Positions 11,510 to 21,430 of a DNA stretch of 64,000 nucleotides are shown here, piece after piece. Location: contig NW_025335409.1 in NCBI RefSeq assembly GCF_004798865.1, positions 17,897,054 to 17,961,053 of the forward strand, written 5' to 3'. Below the pieces are notes generated by a model. That model had not been told where the DNA came from and made no database searches. It worked only from the letters and a program-made list of their open reading frames with translations. A program made the translations under genes and the position numbers. The DNA comes from Varanus komodoensis (Eukaryota > Chordata > Lepidosauria > Squamata > Varanidae). Each line of letters opens with the position of its first letter. Within the stretch, counting starts at the first letter, position 1.

Positions 11510-13244
11510 AACTTTCGCATGTCAAGAAATTTCAGTTGTGTACAGTTTGATGCTCAGAACCGCCTGAGGTATTCCTGAATGTGCATATGGCAAAGTGGGG
11601 TTGCTTCATTGCTGTGGGGAATGATGGAAAGCAGAACCACAGCTTGTTTGAACTTCTTCATTCCCTACAGTTAGTAAAATGCAAACAGGTAAATTTTCCC
11701 TTCATTTCTCCTGATATGCCAATCTAGAACTGTTGTACTTTAAAATAAACTAAAATGGGGAACTCCCCTTTTCAGAGGCAGTTAGGAAGACAGTTCCTAC
11801 TATCTTCCCTGCTTTTCTTTCATGTAAAGCAGCTTTTGTTAGAGAAACCTAGACCAACTGCCTACCATGAAAACACAACATTGTTCTTTGGCTCCCATAA
11901 TCTAGAATACTGATCCCCTTTTCATAAGTACCTCCTCCCAGTCTAAATAAACTCACAGCTGTTTTTCTACAGGCATGCATAGGAATGGACATTTAAACCT
12001 ACAAATGTTAATGGCAGGTTGAGGAATTTCACTTTCCAGAGGCAGTACATAACCAGGTGGGAGACGGGTTTCCTGTCTGTCTTACTGTGCTGACTGTCTT
12101 GGAAAAGCAAGAGGAATTTATTGGTCAAGGCTAAGTTTGTATTCATTTCTTTCCTACCATCAGTCTGAGAAAAATGTTCCCATTTCTGGTCTCATAAGAA
12201 AAATAATTTCAACAAAGATGAAGCCAATATGTCTTTACCCAGAATGGGGATAGGTGAAAATTTTGTTTTGCTCACTTTTGATAAGAACTTGCCAAAATGT
12301 GAAAATTTCTCCATACATAGGACAGGAAGAACTTGAGATTTAAAAAAAAAAAATGTAGGAGAAAGTGAAACTGTAAAATCAATCCAGGCAGAGGAATGTG
12401 AGTTCTTAGATCCTAAAAGTGTGAGTTTGACTCTCTTTGTATTGACACTCATGCTTCTGGCACTGAGCTTAGGTCATTGTCATTATCCTTTCTTTGCCTT
12501 CCATTAACCAAAACTCCCAGACAGTTTATAACAGTACATAATATCAATACAACAAATATGATAAACATGCCATAAAATATTATTAAGAAATATAACAATT
12601 ACAAATAGCAGAAATCATATAGTGAAGAATAACCCTGTAGAAAACAAACACCTTGAATAGGTAATCCTTTCAAGCCACTGGATAACAAGGATAACCTTCA
12701 GCATAAAGGGTTATCTTAACCTGGCTCCTATAAGATCATAAGTTTGGTGCTAGGTGGGCCCCAGCAAAATAGGCAGCCCCTGATGACACAGTTGATGCTG
12801 TTGCCACTTTCAGTGGTAGCAACCTTACCCCACCCCAAAAAAAAAACCTCTTCAAGACAGACAGACAGACACTGAGCTACAGCTCTACCAATGATGAGTC
12901 TTATCTATGAGAAGTAAATGAACAGTTCTCCACCCCCTGGAAAAATCTGGTGGAATGTTCCCCCACTGTTTCTGCACACAAATAGAGTGGAGAATTTTGA
13001 GAGGTCATTTGTATACAGCATTTCTAGAAATAGCTGTACCTATTGAGTTAGAGCACTACAGGTGGAAACGAATTTTATTCGATGAATTGTTTGACAAGAG
13101 CTTACCAAAATTAGCAATTTTTATTTTCCAATGAGAAGAGAAAGTAATTGGGTTTTAAAATAATACAGTCTTTGCTATACTGCATGAGCTGATAAGTAAA
13201 CATGGGAAGTTATGTTGCTCTTATGGCAATGGCTTATTTGTGTG
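11510..13244. other. Unassigned AT-rich DNA
   Basis: No gene or named repeat recognised. A run of A at about 12837-12846 and a (GACA)n-like stretch at about 12858-12872 are present. The open frame 12192-12452 (minus) has no motif. Confidence 0.5.
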
Positions 13245-14218
13245 CCAGGTGATCCATCTCTTTTTTTTTTTTAATTAATTTTATTTAAAAAATTTTAAAC
13301 TAACACTAAAAACATCAACCATCAATTACAACAGACATACTGGGTCAGCCCCCTACTCATTCTTTTTTTTTTCTTTTTAACATTCCTTAGTCATATTCAA
13401 ATCCATTTATAATAACTTAACAATATATTTAAATCTAAGTCAAGTCCAAAAAAACCATGTTTAAATCTATGCAAAGTCCCATTTCTCCAAGTTTGATAGA
13501 AGTCAGTATCTTTTTACTCCTTCAATGGTAAATTCTGTCTGACCATTTCTGCACAGTTCAGGATCTTTTAATCAATTCATCGATGGGTAATTCTTCATTT
13601 TTCCAATATTAAGCAAAGAGACTCCTTACCACAATAAATACAAGTAAAATCAAATACATTTCTTATTTACTAATGCTCCAATATAATGCCTACTAAAAAA
13701 GAAATTGCCGGTTTAAGAAACTAAGGATTTTTGTACCACTTCCTCTACTCTATGTAATAAAAATACCCAATTTATAATTAAGTACCCAACATCCATTTGA
13801 CATCTTTACAAACATCTTAGCTAATCTATTTGGTGACAACTACTACCTATAATAGATTTTAAACAAACTTTCTTTATACTTAACATACCTCATTGTATCT
13901 ACACCTTATGTCACCAACAAATAAAAAAGATCAACTCCCTGTTCTTATATTTCTTAGCTCAATTTAGATCATATTTATACTCCCTTCAGAATTCAATGCA
14001 TTTGAATACAGAGAAGCTTCCATGGGTTAAAAAAAAGAAGAAAAATCATCTTAGTACAACTTTTCCTACACCAACATTAATAATTTTCTAGTATAGTAAC
14101 TTAAAGACAAAAGAATCATGTAACTTAGCCTCTCCATACCACATATAAATGTGCCAACCCATTTAAATCATTCCTTTTAAGATAGAAAATTCTCTTATTT
14201 CTTCTTTACACCCCTGCC

Positions 14219-14806
14219 TCATCTCTCTTCCTTTGTTTTCAGTAGTTGTAGTGCTTGTTGTAAATCAATATTCATTTCCAGTATCTGTACTTTTTGTTGC
14301 AAATCAATTTTCACTATTTCTTCTTCCTCAAAATAATATGTCGTTAATTCGGGATCCATCCCTCCTTCTTTTGAGGCACCCAATTCCTCATACAGCTCTT
14401 GTGCCTTAAAAATCATGTCCAGTTTGTATCTTGTAAAGTTCCCAGCAAGAGATGTTCCTTCTTTTGACAGCCACCTAAACGTAGTCTCTCTCAAACATTT
14501 GAATTGTTTCTCTCTCTCTAATAAAGCAAACAAATCCCATGATAACTTATTTATTGGCTTTGCTAATTTTGTTTCTTTAGCCACCGTTTCAAATTTTTCA
14601 TATGCTTGTTGTATTTTTTGTATATTCTGTTCAGTTTTAGGTTGCACATTCACCAAAGCCTCCTTAATAGAATTATCAAGTTTGTTGAAATACTCTTTTT
14701 GTTCAATTGAAATGTTTTCCTGTTGTATTAACATCGCCTCTTGTGATATTTACAAAGCTGTTAAGGATGTCTGTATTGCCAGAAGCATCGTCTTTAGCTC
14801 TTCCAT
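14219..14806 (-). pseudogene. Coiled-coil ORF of the L1-like element (ORF1-like)
   Basis: From the ATG at 14806 the frame reads MEELKTMLLAIQTSL and on to a stop at 14219, about 195 codons. One in-frame TAA interrupts it at codon 19 (consistent with CAA to TAA). A second Met at codon 25 (14734) opens 171 uninterrupted codons. The protein is rich in Glu, Lys, Gln and Leu and has heptad-like spacing (for example QKVQILEMNIDLQQALQLL near the C end), suggesting a coiled coil. It is shorter than typical L1 ORF1p (about 300-340 residues), and I do not recognise an RRM or C-terminal domain. L1 ORF1 proteins are RNA-binding chaperones. That role here is inferred only from position: single ORF between a 5' UTR and a poly(A) tail. 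The CR1 lies within about 30 bases upstream of the start. Confidence 0.5.
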
Positions 14807-14829
14807 AGTGGTAATAATTTTCCACAGGC

Positions 14830-16984
14830 AGCAGGTGGAGCACTAGAAGCTGGGACTTCAAGAGGGCCAACTTTGGCCAACTGAAGGCCAGACTGGGGAA
14901 AGTCTCCTGGGATAGGTTACTGGAAGGTAAGTGAGTTGAGGAGGGGTGGATAGCACTCAAAAGGGAGGTTTTGGAGGAGCAAGCCTTGACGATGCCTCTA
15001 GTCAGTAAGGTGGGGAGGCAGAGGTGAGTGCCGCCATGGATGCGAAAGGAGGTGGTTAGAGGGATTAGAAGAAAGAGGAACCTCCGTAGGAAATGGGTAC
15101 TGGGGGAAATAGACAAAAGGGTATACCGGGAGGAGGAGGCCCGTTGCAGAAGGATTCTTCGCAAGGCTAAGGCTGATTACAAGCTGAGACTTGCCAAGAA
15201 TATCAAGAGCAATAAAAAGGGCTTCTTTGAGCATGTAAATAGGAAGAGGAAGGGGAGACAAGTGGTGGGACCACTAAATAAGGAGGAAGGAGATCCAGTG
15301 ACTGATATGAGGGAACAGGCACAGATGCTAAATGACTATTTTGCCTCTGTGTTCTCCCGAAAGCAGGATGGGGGATATCCACATAGGAGATTAGATGAGG
15401 CTGGGGACTCAGGGGCACTGATTAGAGTCAACCCCCTTGAAGTCAAGGGGCTCCTCAGGGCATTGGACATTACAAAGGCGCCAGGCTCTGACGAGTTACA
15501 CCCGAGAGTACTTAGAGAGTTGGCAGGGGTTCTCTCACGCCTGCTGGCCCACATTTTTGAGGCCTCATGGAGAACGGGTGAAGTTCCAGAGGACTGGAGG
15601 GTGGCATCAGGGGTCCCCATTTTCAAAAAGGGTAGTAGAAAGGACAGGGGGAATTATAGACCAGTTACCCTTACGTCCATTGTAGGAAAAACAATGGAAA
15701 GGCTCATAATAGAGAGAGATCTAGTGATGCTAGGTAGGGAAGGGAGGCTGACAGCCACACAACACGGCTTCACAAAAACAGGTCCTGCCAGACAAACCTT
15801 GTGGAATTCTATGACAAGGTTTCGAGATGGCTAGATGGAGGGGATGCAGTGGATGTGGTATACCTGGATTTCAGCAAGGCCTTTGACAAAGTGCCCCATG
15901 ATATCCTGGTGGAGAAACTGAGGAGTTTTGGGATACACCAAAGCACTGTCCGGTGGATTAGGGCATGGTTGAATCACTGAAAGCAGAAGGTAACCATTAA
16001 TGGGGAATCATCGGGATGGCGGCCAGTGACAAGTGGGGTCCCCCAGGGCTCTGTCCTGGGGCCGATCCTGTTTAATCTTTTCATTAACAACATGGAAGAA
16101 GGGGTGAACAGTCTGCTGATCAAATTCGCAGAAGACACTAAAACTGGAGCAGTGGCCACAACTGAGGAGCAGGTACTCCAAATCCAAAAGGATCTGGACA
16201 GACTATGGAAGTGGGCAGGAGACAACAGGATGGCGTTCAAGGTCTTGCACTTGGGGCAAAGGAATGGTTGTCATAAGTACAGGTTAGGTGACAAGTGGCT
16301 GGAGAGCAGCACTTGTGAAAGGGACTTTGGGGTACTGGTTGACTGCAGGCTAAACATGAGTCAGCAGTGTGATGCGGTGGTCAAGAGAGCGAACACCACC
16401 CTTGGTTGCAGAGCCAGAAGTTTGGCTTCTAGATCAAGAGAGGTATTACTACCACTCTACACGACTCTGGTGCACCCGCAATTGGAGTATTGTGTTCAGT
16501 TTTGGGCCCCTCATTACAGAAAGATATAGCCAGGTTGGAGTCAGTGCAGCGTAGGGCCACAAGGTTGGTGGCCGGTTTGCAGGGGATGCCGTATGAGGCG
16601 AGACTGAGGGAACTGGGTCTCTTCAGCCTGGAGGAGACTCAGAGGGGATCTGTTGGCGATATACAGGTATGTGAGGGGATGTCACATGGAGATGGGTAGA
16701 GACCTGTTCTCCCCTACAGAGGAAGGCAGAACACGCTCCAACGGAGCAAAGCTAAAGGAGCCAAGGTTTCGTTTGGATGCCAGGAAGCACTTCCTGACAG
16801 TCAGGACCCCGAGGGTGTGGAATGGGCTTCCACGAGAGGTCGTTGAGGCCCCATCGGTGTGGGAGTTCAAGGATAAACTGGACGTCCACATGGTGGGCAT
16901 GTCGTGAGCAGAGCCGGCTGGTGCCGGAGGTCAGACTAGATGGCCCAGGAGACCCCTTCTGACTCGCTCTGTTTTCTATGTTTT
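14830..16984 (+). mobile_element. CR1 LINE, 5' truncated, inserted into the L1-like element
   Basis: It begins in the linker just after the endonuclease (WDFKRANFGQLKARLGK at about 14849) and runs to the CR1 3' end near ctgactcgctctgttttcta. The three long open segments are 15028-15834, 16026-16529 and 16653-16907. They carry most of the reverse transcriptase: KAPGSDELHPRVLREL, VPIFKKGSRKDRGNYRPV, motif A VVYLDFSKAFDKVPHD (about 15856), motif B SGVPQGSVLGPILFN (16029 on), then the catalytic box as FAEDTKTG instead of FADDTKTG. Downstream are QYRLG-like, [15 protein letters not shown] and RELGLFSLE blocks. Frameshifts near 15800 and 16500-16640 and the lost catalytic Asp make it inactive. The endonuclease is absent. 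Opposite orientation to its host element. Confidence 0.92.
15028..16907 (+). pseudogene. CR1 reverse transcriptase remnant
   Basis: This is the coding part of the CR1 above. The reverse transcriptase copies CR1 RNA at the nicked target during target-primed retrotransposition. Finger and palm motifs are readable in order, but in more than one frame. Between 15800 and 16020 the frame shifts so that motif A is read in a different frame from the N-terminal 268 codons. The YxDD-equivalent box is FAED, so the second catalytic aspartate pair is damaged. A second shift lies where [11 protein letters not shown] should continue into the conserved RRLRGDL block. Compare the copy at 62008-63350, which keeps FADD but has other breaks. 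Confidence 0.88.
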
Positions 16985-17780
16985 CACCCAAAATTACAAG
17001 ACAGCTGCAAAAAAAATAGAGGAGAGAGTAAAAATACTTGCTATAAATACAAATAACCATAGGGTGGCAGCAAAGGGTCATTTTTCTTTGCAATTTTTCT
17101 TTACAGGCAAAAAGGATGATGCATTTCAATTTGGCAAGAGTCCAACTGTTTTTGGCTAGAGTCCAAGAAAAAGAGAGGAAAAATGGCCAATCAGGGTAAT
17201 CTTTAACTTCTATCACGTTATTTCAAAGTAATTATTTATTCTGATTCTTTGCCCTTGGGAGGTTAGAGAAAAAAGGTCTTTCTCTCAAACCCCAAACTTT
17301 CCAAAAGAACCTCAACTCCTCTCCCCCAGCTCAGTCGCCACTTAAGACTCCGTGGGGGAAGGAAAAATTCCTCCCTCCATCAAAGGGCTTCTCCTTTCTT
17401 CTTTATGCCAAATTAGAAGCTGTTGCTTCTTTTTCACGGGTAGTATAGAAGAAAAAAAAGATAAAAATGCTCACCCAGCAGTCCGATGAACTTTCAGCTA
17501 ATTATACTATGCTATTATCTGGATGTCGATGGCTTGTAGGGAGCTTTATCTCTCCCCTGTGTTGTCTGATTGAGAAAAGCCTGAATCTCTCCCAATAGAT
17601 GCAGAGCCATTGCTTCGCACAATTAGAAGAGTGCCCGGACAATCTAATCTTCGCCCCGACAGAGCTTAGATGAGCCTCCCACGGCTCTCTGTCGAACAAA
17701 TACCGGCATGATAACAAGAGCTCATTATTCACAGCCGTGCCGCCATGACGCCAAACTGGAAGTCCAGATGATCCATCTCT

Positions 17781-19320
17781 GTTGTAAAATAAACCTGTAA
17801 AATGTTCTATAACTTTAGGTCAGCTCATACATGCATGTACATCACTGCATCATGGGATGACTTACCTGTGCAAACACATAATTGAAGATCTAATACCAGG
17901 TTAAAGTCCTCAGTTTTACAATCACAATATTCTCAGTGCAATAGGTTCACACATTAGCAGCAAGTCTTCAAGTATGGGAGTATCCATGTGGATGATCCTC
18001 AGTTTGAAGGCTTGTCAGAGATCAGTCCTCTGTTCAAAGGTGTGCTCTGTAGGAAGGATTGTTACTGCCCAAAGTTTGTTTAAAAATGAACCATATGAAG
18101 AGAAAGTCATGCATAGACCTCCGTGCTGTCCATCAATAGCATCTGGACAACAACTGACTAAACAAGCATACAAATCACCTGGTCAGTCCTTCCACTCTCA
18201 TCAGATGTAAGTTGTAGTGCCATCTTCTGGCTCACTATGAAGCAACTACTCTGCCATGGCCTTTCCTGTGTCATTGCAGCCTAAGATGGCTAAAATAGAC
18301 TTGGGCATTTAAGAGACAGATGCTCAGTCAGTTTAGGGCTGGGCTGAACCAGCCTAAATTCAGCAACACTTCTGCCTAAATACCAGTTCTCCTGATCCAT
18401 GTTAGAGAAACACACACACACACAGTTGCATCTGACTTCCAGCCCAAACCCCATTCCTTGGAGATTTCCATGGTGCTGCTTTCCATGGTTCTATCCTTCT
18501 ATCTTGGACCCTGCTCAAGATATGATTAACTGCAACCCAAGTTACATCACAGAACACCATCAGAACACATGGTCTGAAATGATACCCCTTTTCCTGGTGA
18601 TGTCCAAGTTACTATCCTATTAGAAGAGTTGATTAAACAGTTGATGAACATGATTATGGAAGGCCAAATTTGGGACTAATTTTCATTCATGGAGTACACC
18701 TATTGTTGGATTGTACCAGTTCAAATTGCAAGCCATAACTCTTAATGAGCTCCAATACAATTTAAATCCCTCCACATGAAAAGGGAGGGAAGGGAAAGGA
18801 TCAGGATCCAGTGAGAAGGGTTCTAGCCTAGCTTTTTCCCTGACTTCATTGTTTTCCACAGCATTCAAACCCATGTGCATTGTCTCACAGCCTGAAGTAC
18901 TGTAAATCAAGCACAGGCTTATTAACTGAGTGAGAACTGGATTCTACTCTAAAGGAAAGACAGTTGCAAAACACCTTTGCAGAGTGATTTTATACCGTAA
19001 CTTCAAGACAAGATAGAGTTAATGAACAAATAGATCTTTATGTCCATATTGTTGTAAAACTGCCAGCTTCTATCCCTTCCATTGCTTTGACTATCTGCCT
19101 CCTGATAAATAAGCAAACAAAACCCTCTTATCATAACCAGGGTTGATTCTGTATGGGAAGAGGCCTCCAGCAATGCGACCAATGGTGAGTACCCTGCAGT
19201 AACCACGTTATTGGTTGTGGGCAGCAGTCACAGCACTGCTACCATCTGTGATACGTGACTGCAAGCCAGCCAGACATGACAGTAATCATCCATAATGCCC
19301 TGATAAACTGTTGTGCTGGG
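17781..19320. other. Unassigned DNA with a short (CA)n tract
   Basis: No gene or named repeat family recognised. A (CA)n of about 15 bases lies at 18410-18424. Open frames 17974-18210 and 18399-18623 lack motifs. Confidence 0.5.
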
Positions 19321-19324
19321 CTAG

Positions 19325-19402
19325 GCTGACCATTCTTGCTGGGAATTTGAGGAGTTATAATACAGCATAGCCAGAGGGCACCAGGTTGGAGGAATCTGCT
19401 CT
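19325..19402. repeat. Half copy of a palindromic MITE-like repeat
   Basis: The wording ctgggaatttgaggagttat, then catagccagagggcacc, resembles one arm of the palindromic family at 8013-8119 and 5933-6010. No clear second arm. Confidence 0.4.
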
Positions 19403-19708
19403 AGGGTATTGAAGGCAATGCAAGTTCCCACCTCTCACCTACTTGCTACTGCTAATAATCCTTGGAGTGGGGACAAGTAGACCTGAGATAGGCATCAGCC
19501 CATGTGGGCCTTGTCCGGGTGTTTCCCTCCCAGAGGTTGCCCAGCAGAAACCAAGTTTTCATATGTGGTTTTAATTTTTACACCCTCCCCCAAAAAAGCA
19601 AATAGATCTGGCTGCTTCCAGCAATTGGCTATTCTTCAGGGACCTGCCCATAAAGACTGTGAAGTTCAAGACTTTGGTTTGCCAATTAGCTGTCACTATT
19701 CATTATTA

Positions 19709-20043
19709 GGTGGTGCAATGGTTTAAACCACTGTGCTGCTGGGCTGGTTGATCAAAAGGTTGCCGGTTCGAATCTGCACAACGGAGTGAGTTCCTGTTGC
19801 TCCGTCCCAGCTCCTGCCAACCTTGCAGTTCGAAAGCATGCAAATGCAAGTAGATAAAAAGGTACCACTTCGGTGGGCAGGTAACAGCGTTCTGTGCACT
19901 TTGGTGTTTAGTCATGCCGGCCACATGACCATGGAGACTGTCTGTGGACAAACGCTGGCTCCCTCGGCTAGGAACCGAAGATGAGCACCGCCCCCTAGAG
20001 TCAGGCATGACTGGATGCAATGTCAAGGGGAAACCTTTACCTT
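19709..20043 (+). mobile_element. Sauria (ACA) SINE, full length, exact 12-bp target-site duplication
   Basis: The head gtggtgcaatggtttaaacc, with B-box-like gccggttcgaatctgcac, gives the tRNA-derived RNA polymerase III promoter. The body contains ggtaccacttcggtgggcagg and tcatgccggccacatgacc, and the tail gcaatgtcaaggggaaacc, then tttacctt. This is the classic Sauria SINE, whose 3' end is derived from a Bov-B/RTE LINE. It is flanked by identical tattcattatta at 19697-19708 and 20044-20055, the duplicated target, though the right copy adjoins the simple ATT-rich tail. Nearly all consensus landmarks are readable, so it is younger than most repeats here. Sauria SINEs are restricted to Squamata, making this the best taxonomic marker in the window. 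Confidence 0.95.
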
Positions 20044-20059
20044 TATTCATTATTATTAT

Positions 20060-20700
20060 TAACATGCTGTTGCTACAAGCAACATCTAGGGCACTGTCTT
20101 TCTGAACAGATGGAGATTACACCTAATAAACTAGTTTTGAAGACAGGAAAGAAATGTGCCCAGTGCAGCAGCATATTTCACTGCAGCAGTTGCTGTCCGT
20201 AGTTCTGTCACAGGGACCTTTCCATCATGACTCCTGCCTGTCATGTGCATTTGATTTGTGGAGTACTTGAGCTTTTAACACACACTTCACAGAGTGGAGC
20301 ATGACCAAAAGGGAATCAGAATTGGACTGGTTCGGCGTCCATCTCTATATTGCCCAGGGTCACAATGAAGGCTCAGTAATTGACGGCATCATGCTAGCAC
20401 ATGGTGTAGTCTAGCTTTGCTGCATAGCTCTGCGGGATCTCAGATCCATGATACCAGCTGTCATTGCTGAGCTGTGAGTGTGCCATTTCTGATGGATGGA
20501 GTATATTAATCAATGCAGGGCCACAACTTAAATGGACTTAATCAGTAGGTTAATCCAATTAAAGTCAATCTAAAGGGCTGGTTTCAATTAATGAGAGCAA
20601 ATTATAACTGGTGCTATAAATCTAGTTTGTACATCTCACTTATTGATGCAACTTTGGTATAGATCTGCTTTCATAATGGGAGAATGATGTATTATGGTAA
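20060..20700. other. Unassigned DNA
   Basis: No gene or repeat family recognised between the Sauria SINE and the CR1-like fragment at 20710. Confidence 0.45.
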
Positions 20701-20709
20701 TCTCTGTTT

Positions 20710-20885
20710 TAGCAGTATGGAAGAACATAACAAGAATCATGTTGAATCAAACCAAAACCCAGTCTAGTAGAGTGAATTCTTTTCCTGCAGTGGTTAGCAA
20801 GATGCCTATAGAAACCCACAAATGTGGTCCACTGAATTTTCTGTCTGAATCCAATGGTTCACCTGTATCCATCAACTTCACATTT
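20710..20885 (-). mobile_element. CR1-like LINE 3' terminal fragment
   Basis: The plus strand reads gaacataacaagaatcatgt, tgaatcaaaccaaaaccc, agtctagtaga, then gcagtggttagcaagatgcc and agaaacccacaaatgtgg. This is the antisense of the common family end '...gatccagcagggctcttcttatgttctta', also seen at 24525 and 38342. It is old and diverged, and abuts the Bov-B fragment. Confidence 0.6.
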
Positions 20886-20904
20886 AATGGGAACTAAAAT
20901 GATT

Positions 20905-21430
20905 AACAACACCTTCTAGAATTAACACCAAAAATGATGTCCTTATCATCATGGGGGATTGGAATGCCAAAATAGGAAGCCAAAAGATAACTGGAATAAC
21001 AGGCAAGTTTGGCCTTGGAGTACAAAATGAAGCAGGGCACAGGCTGGTAGAATTTTGTCAAGAGAATATGATGGTCGTACCAAACACTCTTTTCCAACAA
21101 CCCAAGAGACGACTCTACATATGGCCATCACCAGACGGTCAACACAGAAATCAGATTGACAATGTGCTCTGCAGCCAAAGATGGAGAAGCTCTATACAGT
21201 CAGTAAAAACTAGACCGGGAGCTGACTGTGGCTCAGATCATGAGCTTCTTGTTGCAAATTTAGGCTTAAATTGAAGAAAGTGGGGAAAAGCACTAGGCCA
21301 TTCAGGTATGACCTAAATTATATCCCTGATGAATATACAGTAGAGGTGACAAATAGATTTAAGGAATTAGATCTGATAGACAGAGTGCCCGAAGAACTAT
21401 GGACAGAGGTTTGCAACATTGTACAAGATA
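20905..21430 (+). mobile_element. Bov-B (RTE) LINE fragment, endonuclease part
   Basis: The plus strand encodes VLIIMGDWNAKIGSQKITG (from about 20938), RLVEFCQENMMVVPNTLF, QIDNVLCSQRW and CGSDHELLVA. These are apurinic endonuclease motifs near identical to the larger Bov-B copy at 34710-35729. After SDHELLVAN the frame shifts at about 21268 and continues as KKVGKSTRPFRYDLNYIP to NIVQD at 21430. Both ends are missing, including the 3' end, so a later deletion or rearrangement probably trimmed it. The D of QIDY is kept but Y is N here. Confidence 0.92.

Larger units (their letters stand above)
13245..17780 (-). mobile_element. L1-like ORF1-only (half-L1-like) retroelement with target-site duplication, split by a CR1
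   Basis: The boundaries are near-identical 17-bp direct repeats, ccaggtgatccatctct (13245-13261) and ccagatgatccatctct (17764-17780), with one mismatch. On the minus strand the element starts at about 17763 with a GC-richer 5' end (gtttggcgtcatggcggc) like L1 5' UTRs. It continues to about 16987 and is interrupted by a plus-strand CR1 (14830-16984). Next come one ORF (14806 down to 14219) and an AT-rich 3' UTR of about 0.95 kb. It ends with AATAAA (plus-strand tttatt 13280-13285) and 12 A (plus-strand T, 13261-13272). Without the CR1 and duplications it is about 2.3 kb. No reverse transcriptase or endonuclease motif is visible. The insertion hallmarks (duplication, poly(A)) are seen directly. 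The L1 relationship is inference from 5' end, tail and gene order; an internally deleted full L1 is the alternative. Confidence 0.7.
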
